Counted from the first letter of the stretch, positions 8,949 to 18,313 are shown. The stretch is DNA of 64,000 nt from Butyrivibrio sp. MC2021 (GCF_000621605.1 NZ_JHXX01000001.1:372001-436000); one strand, 5' to 3'. Notes: a model not told the origin generated them from the sequence alone. Numbers and translations: made by a program.

Positions 8949-11435
8949 TCATTCTTCCGGATCTGCATCTGCAGCGTCAAATTTGAGAAATACAGTAAAA
9001 AGATCCCCATCAATCCTGATATCGAACACACCTCCCTGGATCTCAGTCAGGCTTTTCGCAATAGAAAGGCCCAAACCGCTTCCTTCGGTGGTTCTTGACA
9101 CATCTCCTCTGATAAACCTCTCTGTAAGCTCGGTTTCATCGAGGCTGAGTTCATTGGCGGAAATATTTTTTATTGAAAATACGACAAGTCTCTTTCCGGT
9201 CTCAGCATCATCCTGATATCCAATTCCCAGGAAAACCCTTGTTCCTGCCAAAGCATATTTACATACATTATTAATCAGATTTTCAATAACTCTCCACAAA
9301 TGACGGGGATCAGCCATTATCTCCATCTGTGGTTCATGAGAATGAACAACCGGTTTAAGTCCATGCTTCTCGAATTTTTCGTAAAACTCCCCTACAGTCT
9401 GGTTCATGAGCTCAACAAAATTAATCTTTGAAAGAGTAATATTGATATTACCCGAAGAAATCTTGGACACTTCCACAAGGTCCTCTGTGAGCTGTTTCAG
9501 TTTATAGGACTTAACTTCAAGAACATCAAGGTACTCTTTTACCTTTTCATTCTCTATATCCTCTCTCTTCAAAAGATCAACATAATTGATAATAGATGTA
9601 AGTGGAGTCTTTATATCATGGGAAACATTGGTAATAAGATCAGCCTTGAGCTTCTCATCCTTCATGCTGGTATTAACCGCAAGGCTGATTCCTTCGCTGA
9701 TGGAATTTACGGCTCTGGCCAGATTAATATTATCAGTATGAAACTCATGAATGTTTACCTTCGCCTTACTGTCCCCATTTTGAATATTCTCAATAACATG
9801 TATGATCCTGTCTCTGTCAAGGTTCTGTCTGTAGAGATAAATTCCTACAAGGATATCAAGAATTGCAGCGATGACAATACCGGATATTCCCAGATTTATC
9901 AAAAGGATATTCAAAACCACAAAAGTGAGATAAGGTACCCATGTTCTGATAATGATATTTCCGTTATCCGTGGTCTTAACAATTACATCTTTCATTGCCA
10001 GACCGATAAAGTTCATGAAACTGTCTTCCCACAGTCTGCCGGCTTTAGCCTTGGATGCCAGGGTATATACTATGAAAAGCAGCCCAATATCCATGACAAA
10101 AGCCATCCCTGCAGCCACAAAAGGGAAGAATGAGAGTTTTACAAGCTTTCCTATTCCATTGCCTGAAATATAGCTGTAAGCCAAAAGAGTAACTATGGGA
10201 ATTGCTATTACCACTCCTCCCATAAGGATAATCCCTTCGGTAAAAAGGCTATGTTCTCCTTCAGTCTTATTCTCAGATGAAATATTCCTGAGATTAAAAT
10301 ACAGACAAAACAAGTACAGCACAGCTGCAATACCTATAAGTATAAGCATTTGCCTTTTATAGGGCATATATTTGGAAAATCCACGTTTTCCCTGAGCAAT
10401 GCTATCTAAAACTGTATATTGGTTGGTATCAACAGCAATATAAACCTTGATCTGATCCGGGAAAGCATAACCATATTTTTTGATGATCTCTCTTAGAACA
10501 TCCTCTTTTATCAGAGTGTTGGTCTCATAATCCAGCTCGTAAGGGCAATAGTAAATATATTTTCCATAACTCTCAAAAAGCCCCATGACATCCACACCTG
10601 CAGTCTCTGTCCTGAGGTTATCGATATTAGTAAAAATCTCATTCTTACCATTAACAGTTCTAATGATAAAATACCTGAGATTGCTGTTCTCATAGCTATA
10701 ATATGATGACAGTTCCTCATATTCCTTATAATTCTTCTGAAGTTCCTTGGAAGCCTCTTCCACATAAGAACAAAGGAGGTTATACTCATCCCAACCCGCC
10801 ACGAGATTTTCAATATTTTTCCCATTGGCAGTCTGATATCTCTGCAAAAGAACTGTATGGTCTCCGCCGGAATTATCAGTGTTTCCGGTAACAGAAAAGG
10901 CGACACTGTTATTTTCAATCTGGGAACTCAAGTAAGAATTCATGCCCCCGGAAGCCATGTTGTTTTTTAGGTGGGTATAAGTAGTGGAACTGCTGAGAAA
11001 AGCAGCACTTTCCTCCTGAGTAAAGCTTCTGGTCTCATAAGTAAAACCGGCCTGGGCCCACTTCAAAAGATCTGAAACCTTATAAACAGCAGTAAGATAA
11101 TCACCGAAAAGAACTGAATTTCTATTCACGTAGGCAGTTACATCAAGCTTTTTCTCCCCGTCATACTCTCCCCTGGTCTCAAGCTGACTCTTCTGGGCAG
11201 CAAGCCTTATAACATCCGACAGATTATTACCAAGAATGTTATTAAAAAGATATGAATCCTCATAGCTGCGATTCTTGTCAGATTCGTAAAGGTTATAAGA
11301 ATAGTCCCCTTTTACTCCGGATATAATAATGTCAGATCCGGTCAAAACAAGTATAAAAAGCACTGCTGTCACAGCTGCAAGAATATGTTGTATAAGTCGA
11401 ATAGCTCTTATATTTCTAGTAAAAAAGTTCCCCAT
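8949..11435 (-). CDS. Membrane sensor histidine kinase
   Basis: At 828 residues this kinase has one N-terminal membrane segment (about 14-33), a large extracellular region to about residue 355, then several further membrane segments (about 360-540). The cytoplasmic core has a HisKA box NVSHDIKTPLTS (His606), an N box NLINNVCKYA (about Asn719) and a G2 box GSGLGLSIAKS. Its start overlaps the response regulator stop as TAATG, so the two are translationally coupled and are almost certainly a pair. It is the last gene of the long operon beginning at 18294. The signal is unknown; the multi-pass architecture is reminiscent of kinases sensing envelope or peptide stress, which is a guess. Confidence 0.92.
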   Translation of the reverse strand: MGNFFTRNIRAIRLIQHILAAVTAVLFILVLTGSDIIISGVKGDYSYNLYESDKNRSYEDSYLFNNILGNNLSDVIRLAAQKSQLETRGEYDGEKKLDVTAYVNRNSVLFGDYLTAVYKVSDLLKWAQAGFTYETRSFTQEESAAFLSSSTTYTHLKNNMASGGMNSYLSSQIENNSVAFSVTGNTDNSGGDHTVLLQRYQTANGKNIENLVAGWDEYNLLCSYVEEASKELQKNYKEYEELSSYYSYENSNLRYFIIRTVNGKNEIFTNIDNLRTETAGVDVMGLFESYGKYIYYCPYELDYETNTLIKEDVLREIIKKYGYAFPDQIKVYIAVDTNQYTVLDSIAQGKRGFSKYMPYKRQMLILIGIAAVLYLFCLYFNLRNISSENKTEGEHSLFTEGIILMGGVVIAIPIVTLLAYSYISGNGIGKLVKLSFFPFVAAGMAFVMDIGLLFIVYTLASKAKAGRLWEDSFMNFIGLAMKDVIVKTTDNGNIIIRTWVPYLTFVVLNILLINLGISGIVIAAILDILVGIYLYRQNLDRDRIIHVIENIQNGDSKAKVNIHEFHTDNINLARAVNSISEGISLAVNTSMKDEKLKADLITNVSHDIKTPLTSIINYVDLLKREDIENEKVKEYLDVLEVKSYKLKQLTEDLVEVSKISSGNINITLSKINFVELMNQTVGEFYEKFEKHGLKPVVHSHEPQMEIMADPRHLWRVIENLINNVCKYALAGTRVFLGIGYQDDAETGKRLVVFSIKNISANELSLDETELTERFIRGDVSRTTEGSGLGLSIAKSLTEIQGGVFDIRIDGDLFTVFLKFDAADADPEE

Positions 11436-12130
11436 TAAATTAAGTCATCCTCTATCTTATATCCAACTCCCCAAACAACCTTCAGATATTTGGGATCCTT
11501 CGGGTTAATCTCAATCTTTTCTCTGATGTGCCTTATGTGAACAGCTATGGTATTGTCTCCTCGCCCTCCGACACAGTCCCAGATTGCTTCATAGATCTGT
11601 TCAATAGAAAAGACCTTGCCTTTGTTTTTTATAAGAAATGCAAGTATATTGTACTCGATAGGGGTAAGCCTTATCATCTCGCCAAAGACTGTAACTTCTT
11701 TGGAATTATCATCAACCATCAACCCGCCTGAGGTATAAACATTGGGCCTTGTCTTATAATTTCCAAGATCTATATATCTTCTTAGATTGGACTTGACTCT
11801 GGCCACAAGTTCCAACGGATTAAAAGGCTTACAGATATAGTCGTCAGCTCCGACATTAAGTCCCAAAATCTTATCTGCATCCTCGGATTTGGCAGAAAGA
11901 AAAATAACAGGAATCTTACTGAACTGTCTTAACTCTTTTACAAGTCTTATGCCATCCATTCTTGGCATCATAACATCAACGATAGCCAGATGTACCTTGA
12001 TGCCCTTAAGAACTTCAAGCGCTTCTATGCCGTCATAGGCCCTGATGGTTCTGTATCCCTCCTGTTCCAGATAAATCTCGATAGCATCCACTATCTCTTT
12101 GTCATCATCCACAACCAATATATTTTCCAT
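11435..12130 (-). CDS. OmpR/PhoB-family response regulator
   Basis: This 231-residue DNA-binding response regulator has a receiver domain with acidic residues DDD at 8-10, phosphoacceptor Asp52 (AIVDVMMPRMDG) and Lys in ICKPF. It carries a C-terminal winged helix (RLTPIEYNILAFLIKNKG ... IAVHIRHIREKIE ... VWGVGYKIE). It lies 27 bp downstream of pgeF and is coupled to the kinase gene. The best SD-like stretch (AGGGAG) is rather far (about 14 nt) from the ATG. Its target genes are unknown. Confidence 0.94.
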   Translation of the reverse strand: MENILVVDDDKEIVDAIEIYLEQEGYRTIRAYDGIEALEVLKGIKVHLAIVDVMMPRMDGIRLVKELRQFSKIPVIFLSAKSEDADKILGLNVGADDYICKPFNPLELVARVKSNLRRYIDLGNYKTRPNVYTSGGLMVDDNSKEVTVFGEMIRLTPIEYNILAFLIKNKGKVFSIEQIYEAIWDCVGGRGDNTIAVHIRHIREKIEINPKDPKYLKVVWGVGYKIEDDLI

Positions 12131-12157
12131 TACAATTTCTACACTCCCTAATAACTT

Positions 12158-13027
12158 TTAATCTCGTTTTATAGATAAAAACGCGCAGAGATTTCCCCTC
12201 TTTTCCCCATGAACTCTGTGCGAGAACAGAAGCTCCGGATTACATTTGGTACAAATATCGGTAACCAGAATGTTTTCTTCTTTTACACCGGCTTTTAGCA
12301 GGCTAAGCCTGATGGCATTCCACAAGAAAAGCCTGTACTTATTATTCGGATAAGGCACTAGGATTCCGTTATCCCGCAGTTCCTTTTCTGTGTAAGCTGT
12401 GGCAAATTCCTGCGCAACATCCTCCCCTATTTCATAGCAGTCTCCGCATATGGAAGGTCCAATGGCACAGATGCAGTCAGAAGCTGCAGTTCCATAGTTA
12501 TCCCGCATCTTCTCCAATGTGACAGCAGCAATATTCCCCCTTGTTCCCTTCCAGCCTGAATGAGAAAGGCCAATTGCCCTGTTTACAGGATCAACAAAGT
12601 AAATGGGCGGACAATCAGCATGAAACGTGCCAAGAATGATTCCGGGAACATTGGTCACGAGGCCGTCAATATCCGTATAATCCCTGGCAATTGCCGGGCC
12701 TTTTCCCCTGTCCTTTTCTGTAACCACCATCACATTGGTGGTATGGGTCTGAAAAGTCAGGACAAAATCATCCAATATCCTGCCATGCCCCATAACATCG
12801 GCTATTCGTCTGTAATTCTCATCAACCGCTTCTTTTTCATCCCCTCTTGTATAACTGAGGTTCATCTCACTGTATGGCCCCTTACTTACTCCGCCAAGGC
12901 GGGTACTGAAAAGATGATCGACAAAATCAATCTCATTAAGTCGTGGAAATTGCAGATATGTCACGTCCCTGGTATTCTTAACCAGCATATTTCCTGAGCC
13001 TTCGCATCTTTTAATCTCAATATTCAT
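12158..13027 (-). CDS. pgeF: Multicopper oxidase-fold PgeF/YfiH family protein
   Basis: This belongs to the laccase-domain (DUF152) family, variously described as a purine nucleoside phosphorylase/adenosine deaminase or as a peptidoglycan-editing factor. The conserved metal-site motifs FHADCPP and LSHSGWKGT are present, along with CIGPSICGDCYEI. Its 289 residues are slightly longer than the usual 240-270 because of an N-terminal extension. GGGAG precedes the ATG. It sits between yraN and the two-component system in a continuous minus-strand operon. Family assignment is firm; the physiological role is not. Confidence 0.9.
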   Translation of the reverse strand: MNIEIKRCEGSGNMLVKNTRDVTYLQFPRLNEIDFVDHLFSTRLGGVSKGPYSEMNLSYTRGDEKEAVDENYRRIADVMGHGRILDDFVLTFQTHTTNVMVVTEKDRGKGPAIARDYTDIDGLVTNVPGIILGTFHADCPPIYFVDPVNRAIGLSHSGWKGTRGNIAAVTLEKMRDNYGTAASDCICAIGPSICGDCYEIGEDVAQEFATAYTEKELRDNGILVPYPNNKYRLFLWNAIRLSLLKAGVKEENILVTDICTKCNPELLFSHRVHGEKRGNLCAFLSIKRD

Positions 13028-13045
13028 CTTATTCTCCCAACAAAC

Positions 13046-13411
13046 TCACTCAATATAATCAAAGGCATTTTTATGCCACTTTACTGTGACAGCCCCCTGT
13101 TCTCCGCTAATTGCTATAACATCATATCTAATGGGAATTTCATCGGATTTTAGAATGAAATAAAGAAAATGTCTAGATACTTTGGAAATCTGTCTCTGCT
13201 TTCGATAGTCAACTGCCATTTCAGGCTCGCCGCATCTGTTGTCCCTGCGATATTTGACCTCAATAAAACAAGTGTATCCGCCATCATTGGCCACCAGATC
13301 GATTTCTCCGCTTCTGGTTCGATAATTTCGTTTTACTATTCTGGCCCCCTGCTGCTTGATGTATTCAGCCGCAAGATTCTCGTACCAGGTTCCGGTATTT
13401 CTTTTATTCAT
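13046..13411 (-). CDS. YraN family endonuclease-like protein (UPF0102)
   Basis: The protein is a small restriction-endonuclease-fold protein of unknown role. It has the conserved SGEIDLVAND ... CFIEVKYRR pattern, i.e. the acidic-E-x-K core of the PD-(D/E)XK fold. The open frame extends to 13516, but that part overlaps ylqH and is unlike the family. Starting at ATG 13409-13411 gives 121 residues, the typical length, beginning MNKRNTGTWYENLAAEYIKQ. No good ribosome binding site precedes it, so translation may be coupled to ylqH; an in-frame TTG a few codons upstream is an alternative. Confidence 0.88.
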   Translation of the reverse strand: MNKRNTGTWYENLAAEYIKQQGARIVKRNYRTRSGEIDLVANDGGYTCFIEVKYRRDNRCGEPEMAVDYRKQRQISKVSRHFLYFILKSDEIPIRYDVIAISGEQGAVTVKWHKNAFDYIE

Positions 13412-13436
13412 AATTTTATTAACCAATCTATCATAA

Positions 13437-13742
13437 TCATGTGTTTTTTCTGTGATCTTTTGCCTTAATCTTGTCCATTGCATCCACAAAAACAAGAATC
13501 TCAGCCACCACCTCATATAGCTCAGGAGGGATCATCTCCCCGATCTCCAGGCGTGAAAGAGTATCCGCCAGTTTGTCGTCCTCATGAACCGGAATATTGT
13601 TATCCCTGGCCTGTTCGATGATCTTTTCCGCAAGGGCTCCTTTACCTGATGCAATAACCTTAGGAGCTCCGTCTTCGTTGGGATCATAGCCAAGGGCGAC
13701 AGCAGTTTTTACTTTTTCTTTTGAATTATTCTGATAAGCCAT
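13437..13742 (-). CDS. ylqH: FlhB C-terminal-domain homologue (YlqH-like)
   Basis: This soluble 101-residue protein corresponds to the cytoplasmic C-terminal domain of FlhB/YscU export-gate proteins (VKTAVALGYDPNEDGAPKVIASGKG; IPVHEDDKLADTLSRLEIGEMIPPELYEVVAEIL). It lacks the membrane part, and the NPTH autocleavage site is replaced by sequence around YDPNED. It corresponds to B. subtilis ylqH in name and place (rnhB-ylqG-ylqH). The start at 13740-13742 is chosen because GAGGG lies just upstream and the FliK-like gene stops 1 bp before it. Function unknown; interaction with FliK-like YlqG is plausible. Confidence 0.87.
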   Translation of the reverse strand: MAYQNNSKEKVKTAVALGYDPNEDGAPKVIASGKGALAEKIIEQARDNNIPVHEDDKLADTLSRLEIGEMIPPELYEVVAEILVFVDAMDKIKAKDHRKNT

Positions 13743-13743
13743 T

Positions 13744-15471
13744 CTATGCCCTCGCATCAAAAGAAGCTGTTGATAATACTGGTGTCTTCATTACATTCAG
13801 CATCTCATCAACAGCAGCATCCTCACCATCTATCTCATCCTGAAGGCTCATTTTGACAGTAAGAGAATAACCTCTTTTTTCAAGCCTGTCATTAAGGATG
13901 TAGATGTTATCGTTAATAAGATCCAGCGCTGATTCATCAGCAACATAAAAGTTGGTGGTTACCTTTGTATCTATCATTTTGACATATACATCAACGGGGC
14001 CGAGATTTTCCATATCGAGATGAAGAATGGCGCTTACTGAGCCGTCTTCACTCATTTTCTTGTTCTTATTTTTGTACACATAAAGATCTCCGTGTACATT
14101 CTGCCCTGTCATCTGAAGCGGCAGCTGAACATATTGGAACATCTGATTTATCTGGTTCATAAAGCCCAGATTGTTACTGAGGTTGTTAGCTGATTGAGAA
14201 AGCTTTGCCTCAGCGCCAAGGGTGTTATTCATGGTCTCCGCAAGGGCTTTGGCCTGATTTCCAAGCCTTTGATAGAGATTCTCAATATTTTCCTTCTTTT
14301 CCACATCCGTGGGCTTAAGAAGCCACTGGGATTCGATATTATCCTTAAGCATCTTGTTATAGGTATCATCTGAAAAGAGCTTTTTCCATGCTGCCGTCTC
14401 CACCGGACTTGAAAGATCGGCCTCTTCAAAAAGAGTGGATAATTCCTTCAAAAGAGCGCTCTGGTCCTTTAAGGTAATTCCCTCTTTAGCTGAATTCATA
14501 ATATTGTTAATGGTCTTCTCAGAAACACCAAGATTCCTTAAAGTGTTGTCAAAGCCCTCAAGCTTATAGTTATATCTGACAGTCTGCTCATTTGAGGCAT
14601 CCTTAACCAATGGAGACGAATCATCTTTTGCAAGAGTTTCCGTTGCAAGAGCGTCTCCGGCTTTAGGAGTCTGTCCCTGTATCTGCTCTGTTTCTCCATG
14701 AACCTGCCCTGTCTCACCCTGGACCTGACCTGCCTCGGCCTGTGTCTGAGATACTTCTCCGGGAATCTGTTCTGCCGCAGTCTCAACGCCTTCAGTAAAC
14801 AGCTTTAATACATTTCCATACAGATTAACTGCGCCTTTATCATCACCGGCGGCAATCAGCTCATTAAAGGCCTCAGGGATCTCATCCATGATGTTCTGCA
14901 TTTCACCAATTACCTGATGCTCATAATTCTTGTAACTGTTATACTGAGCCAGATTGTTATCGGTTATAGGTATATTAAGGCTTTTCATCTCTACCAGTAT
15001 AGAAATTGATGCGTTGGGGTATGCTGACAGATTTTTGTTCATTTCAAGAAGGGAATTCTTGTCGATTGGAAGGGATGCTGACATCATCTCCTTTACCATC
15101 TGAACAGTGTCATTATTTATCTCGATTCCTGCAGCCATCAGAGCCTTCATGGTGCTCTGGTCCACAGATGTATTCTCATATAAAGGGGTTATGGAAACAG
15201 TGCCGTTTCCCTGTCCCCTTACCATAAAATTCAGGAACTGTCCCTCTCTAAGCCCCATTTCACTGGAAAGCTTAGCATTTATCATGTCGTCTCCGATATT
15301 TATCAGAGCAGTTTTACCATCTTCTCCCTCGGTAACGGACACAACCGTTCCCTGAATGGTAGATCCGTTCTTCAGAACCGGAGCATTTTGCTGCTGGCTC
15401 TGTTCAGGCTGTTCATTACCATTCACATAAATGGGAGCATTAGATTGTGTCACACCTGTAATATTGCTCAT
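13744..15471 (-). CDS. ylqG: FliK-like (hook-length control family) protein, YlqG-like
   Basis: This 575-residue protein has a low-complexity Gln/Asn-rich N-terminus, an OB-like segment (IQGTVVSVTEGEDGKTALINIG), a helical middle, and a C-terminal FliK-type domain (LHLDMENLGPVDVYVKM ... NFYVADESALDLI). It starts inside the rnhB stop (ATGA overlap) and is followed by the FlhB-like gene, repeating the partnership of flagellar FliK and FlhB. No other flagellar structural genes are near. A degenerate heptad repeat occupies residues about 245-265. Whether it acts in flagellar export or elsewhere is unresolved. Confidence 0.78.
   Translation of the reverse strand: MSNITGVTQSNAPIYVNGNEQPEQSQQQNAPVLKNGSTIQGTVVSVTEGEDGKTALINIGDDMINAKLSSEMGLREGQFLNFMVRGQGNGTVSITPLYENTSVDQSTMKALMAAGIEINNDTVQMVKEMMSASLPIDKNSLLEMNKNLSAYPNASISILVEMKSLNIPITDNNLAQYNSYKNYEHQVIGEMQNIMDEIPEAFNELIAAGDDKGAVNLYGNVLKLFTEGVETAAEQIPGEVSQTQAEAGQVQGETGQVHGETEQIQGQTPKAGDALATETLAKDDSSPLVKDASNEQTVRYNYKLEGFDNTLRNLGVSEKTINNIMNSAKEGITLKDQSALLKELSTLFEEADLSSPVETAAWKKLFSDDTYNKMLKDNIESQWLLKPTDVEKKENIENLYQRLGNQAKALAETMNNTLGAEAKLSQSANNLSNNLGFMNQINQMFQYVQLPLQMTGQNVHGDLYVYKNKNKKMSEDGSVSAILHLDMENLGPVDVYVKMIDTKVTTNFYVADESALDLINDNIYILNDRLEKRGYSLTVKMSLQDEIDGEDAAVDEMLNVMKTPVLSTASFDARA
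14670..14745 (-). repeat. Degenerate 21-bp tandem repeat within ylqG
   Basis: The DNA encodes consecutive imperfect heptads (GQVQGET, GQVHGET, EQIQGQT) in the linker of the FliK-like protein. Such repeats can change copy number between strains. Confidence 0.55.
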
Positions 15472-16229
15472 ACAAAATTACCTATAAAGGATCTTCTGTG
15501 AATAGGACAGGGTCCGTATTTTTTCAGGGCAGCTATATGATCCGCACTGCCATAGCCCTTATTTGAATCAAAACCGTACTCGGGATATTGAGCGGCATAT
15601 TCTTTCATAAGCCTGTCCCTAGTAACCTTGGCTACAATGCTGGCAGCGGCGATTGAAATGCTCTTGGCATCTCCCTTGATTATAGAAACCTGCTTATAGG
15701 CTTCCAACTGAGGAATATGCACAGCATCAATCAAAAGAGCATCCGGCTTTGGCGTAAGACTATTAACAGCCTTAGTCATGGCTTCATAGGTTGCCTGGAG
15801 AATATTTATCTCGTCGATTCTCTCAGCTTCATTGCTGCCAATTCCAACAGCTACAGCCTTCTCCATGATAACATCATAGAGCTCTTCTCTCTTTTTTTCG
15901 GTTAATTTCTTGGAATCATTTAGATATAAGATGTCGCAATCCTTAGGCAAGATAACAGCCGCTGAATAGACCGGTCCGGCAAGAGGGCCTCTGCCCACTT
16001 CATCAATACCGCACAACAGCCCCAACTCCCCATACTGTCTCTCGTATTCGCTCATCTTATAGATTCTGTCAATTTCTTTTAAAAGATTATCAAGGCGCTT
16101 TTTTGCGGTATCAACCATTTTGATAACGCCTGCCCTGCCATCATCAGAAAAACTCTCGATAAAACACTCTAACTTTTCTCTGCCTGAAGCAGCCTGTAAA
16201 CATTCCTTTATTTCTGATATAGACTTCAT
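15468..16229 (-). CDS. rnhB: Ribonuclease HII
   Basis: RNase HII removes ribonucleotides and RNA-DNA hybrids from DNA. The family signature CGIDEVGRGPLAGPVYSAAV supplies the Asp-Glu active site, with LIDAVHI and the SIIKGDAKSISIAAASIVAK helix carrying the remaining metal-binding acid. An N-terminal extension of about 70 residues (start to ERQYGELGLLCG) is typical of Firmicute RnhB. The gene overlaps lepB upstream and ylqG downstream by 4 bp each (ATGA), so it is tightly coupled in the operon. Confidence 0.97.
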   Translation of the reverse strand: MKSISEIKECLQAASGREKLECFIESFSDDGRAGVIKMVDTAKKRLDNLLKEIDRIYKMSEYERQYGELGLLCGIDEVGRGPLAGPVYSAAVILPKDCDILYLNDSKKLTEKKREELYDVIMEKAVAVGIGSNEAERIDEINILQATYEAMTKAVNSLTPKPDALLIDAVHIPQLEAYKQVSIIKGDAKSISIAAASIVAKVTRDRLMKEYAAQYPEYGFDSNKGYGSADHIAALKKYGPCPIHRRSFIGNFV

Positions 16230-16762
16230 TTTCTGATCGCTCCAAAGCTGTCGAAAGGATAAATTCTTATAAATGCTCGTCCTAAAATATCTGACTTCTT
16301 AATGCTTCCAACAGAGACATCTCTGCTGTCCATGCTGTGATTTCTGTTGTCTCCCATTACAAAAAACTCATCACTGGCCAAAGTAACCTCTTCAACGGCA
16401 CGACCGGGATCCAGAATAACCTCAGCACCGTAATTCTCCTGAAGAAGCACATCATTTATATATATATTTCCTTCGTAATCAATTCTAACAGTCTCACCGG
16501 GAAGGCCTATTATTCTCTTGATAAAAAACTCGTCCTCACCATATCTGTAAGGGAAAATAATGACATCAAAGCGCTCAGGGGCTTTGAATCGGTAAGTGAT
16601 CTTGTCCACCAGAAGCGAATCCTTATCATGAAGCGTAGGCTCCATAGATTGGCCGCTTACATCTGTTCTCTGCATAACAAATGTAATAAACAAAAAAGTT
16701 AGCAGAAAAACAATAGCGAAATATAAAACTGTGTTAAGAATTTCCTTAATAGCCTTACTCAT
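16226..16762 (-). CDS. lepB: Type I signal peptidase (first copy)
   Basis: Signal peptidase I cleaves signal peptides of exported proteins at the outer face of the membrane. The 178-residue protein has one N-terminal membrane segment (VLYFAIVFLLTFLFITFVM), the catalytic Ser box SGQSMEPTL, the Lys box EFFIKRIIGLPGE and the terminal GDNRNHSMDSRDVG-like box. It overlaps rnhB by 4 bp and follows rbgA after 34 bp. A second, different copy lies at 17698-18294. Confidence 0.96.
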   Translation of the reverse strand: MSKAIKEILNTVLYFAIVFLLTFLFITFVMQRTDVSGQSMEPTLHDKDSLLVDKITYRFKAPERFDVIIFPYRYGEDEFFIKRIIGLPGETVRIDYEGNIYINDVLLQENYGAEVILDPGRAVEEVTLASDEFFVMGDNRNHSMDSRDVSVGSIKKSDILGRAFIRIYPFDSFGAIRK

Positions 16763-16796
16763 ATGTCACACCGCATTTCCGTGCAAAAGCACTGTA

Positions 16797-17669
16797 TTAT
16801 GGTCTTTCCAAAGAAATCCTGCCAAGTCTTCCGTTTCGAAAATCATCCAAAAGTAGCCCGGCTGCCCTGTCCATATCGGGCTCAGCTCCCTGTTTATAGC
16901 ACTTTCTGTTGATTGCTATAGCAGAAAGCACAGCACTCAGAGGTGTCTGATACTCCATATCCATGAGTTCATCCACCTGCTCCTTAGTTATATTATACTT
17001 CTCATAAACAGCATTTGGATAGGACTCTTTAAGAATATTTATAAGCTCACAGGCAAGTTCAACACTGTCAAGGTTCTCATCATTCATAGATCCGATAAGA
17101 GCAAGGTGAAGTCCCACTGTCTGATCCTCAAATTTGGGCCAGAGAATACCGGGAGTATCAAGAAGCTGCATATTCTTACTAAGGGTGATCCACTGTTTTC
17201 CCTTGGTAACACCGGGCTTGTTACCGGTTTTTGCAGAAGCCTTTCCTGCAAGCTTATTGATAAAAGTTGACTTACCAACATTGGGAATTCCGGCAACCAT
17301 GGCTCTGATAGGTCTGCCAACGATTCCTCTCTTCTTGTCTCTTTCTATCTTCTCGGCACAGGCAGATGTGATCATTTCCTTCACTTTTCCTGCCTCATTT
17401 CCTGTTTTGGAGTTCATCTCCATTACAAAAAGTCCCTGTGCCTGATAATACTCACGCCATTTCTTGGTTACCACAGGATCCGCCAGATCTGCCTTATTAA
17501 GAACTATTAGTCTGAACTTGTTTTTGCCAAGCTCGTCTATATCCGGATTTCTGCCTGCCGCAGGAATCCTGGCATCAGTAAGTTCAATTATGATATCTAT
17601 CAGCTTGATGTTTTCCTGCATCATTCTGATAGCCTTAGTCATATGACCCGGATACCACTGATAATTCAT
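16797..17669 (-). CDS. rbgA: Ribosome biogenesis GTPase RbgA (YlqF)
   Basis: RbgA is a GTPase for late 50S assembly. Its G motifs are circularly permuted as usual for the family: NKAD (G4) comes first, then GIPNVGKST (G1) and DTPG (G3). It starts with the conserved QWYPGHMTKA. The ATG at 17667-17669 has AGGTGA upstream, in preference to the TTG one codon before. Its place beside signal peptidase and rnhB matches other Firmicutes. Confidence 0.96.
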   Translation of the reverse strand: MNYQWYPGHMTKAIRMMQENIKLIDIIIELTDARIPAAGRNPDIDELGKNKFRLIVLNKADLADPVVTKKWREYYQAQGLFVMEMNSKTGNEAGKVKEMITSACAEKIERDKKRGIVGRPIRAMVAGIPNVGKSTFINKLAGKASAKTGNKPGVTKGKQWITLSKNMQLLDTPGILWPKFEDQTVGLHLALIGSMNDENLDSVELACELINILKESYPNAVYEKYNITKEQVDELMDMEYQTPLSAVLSAIAINRKCYKQGAEPDMDRAAGLLLDDFRNGRLGRISLERP

Positions 17670-17697
17670 CAATTCACCTCATATTTCAATAACTGAA

Positions 17698-18294
17698 TCA
17701 GTCAAGAATAAAACCGGCGCCGCCCTGTTGATTCTTGACCTTAAACCATGCTTTGCCAACCATCATCCTTGTGGTAACCACTCCGATGTTGGCGCTTCTG
17801 GAATCTTCACTGCTGTTTCTGTTATCACCTAAAAGGAAATATTCTCCACTTCCAAGCTTCAGCTCAGAAGCAGCAATTCCTGCATCTTCCATTTTATCAT
17901 AATCAATGTTGCCTGTTTTCGAAACAACTCCATTGATATAGAGATCACCGTCAATGATCTGCACCTTGTCACCGGGACAGCCCACAACCCTTTTCACATA
18001 ATAATGTGAATTGGTATTGCCGTTAGGTAAAAATACTACAACATCGCCGTTCTTTGCGCCGAAAAGCTTAAAAATCAAGCGATCAACCAGTACTCCCTGT
18101 CCGTTATATATTGTAGGTTCCATGGAATCTCCAATGACCTTAACCTGCATTCCGAAGGCTGTAACTATAACAAATGCCAAAAACACAGCCATAACAGTAA
18201 CAAGTATCCAGGAAAAAATCTCTCGTATCAGTTTGGGTGTTATTATTCTTTTCTTCTGATGAAATGTAAAAGTGTTTTTCTTTTTTCTGAACAT
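17698..18294 (-). CDS. lepB: Type I signal peptidase (second copy)
   Basis: A second SPase I, distinct in sequence from the one at 16226-16762. It has a basic N-terminus, membrane segment (EIFSWILVTVMAVFLAFVIV), Ser box IGDSMEPTIY, Lys box YYVKRVVGCPGDKV and GDNRNSSEDSR box. The frame is open to 18333, but the ATG at 18292-18294 follows GGGGAT and avoids overlap with the promoter and the rplS terminator stem. It is the first gene of the long lepB-to-kinase operon. Confidence 0.95.
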   Translation of the reverse strand: MFRKKKNTFTFHQKKRIITPKLIREIFSWILVTVMAVFLAFVIVTAFGMQVKVIGDSMEPTIYNGQGVLVDRLIFKLFGAKNGDVVVFLPNGNTNSHYYVKRVVGCPGDKVQIIDGDLYINGVVSKTGNIDYDKMEDAGIAASELKLGSGEYFLLGDNRNSSEDSRSANIGVVTTRMMVGKAWFKVKNQQGGAGFILD

Positions 18295-18313
18295 AATATC
18301 CCCGAAATCCCCT

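Noticed and set aside
9618..10133. Plus-strand frame of 171 codons within the histidine kinase
   Set aside because: Antisense of conserved kinase sequence, no SD, no recognisable domain.
14670..14745. Short tandem repeat as a possible CRISPR remnant
   Set aside because: It is coding, in-frame heptad repetition without unique spacers.
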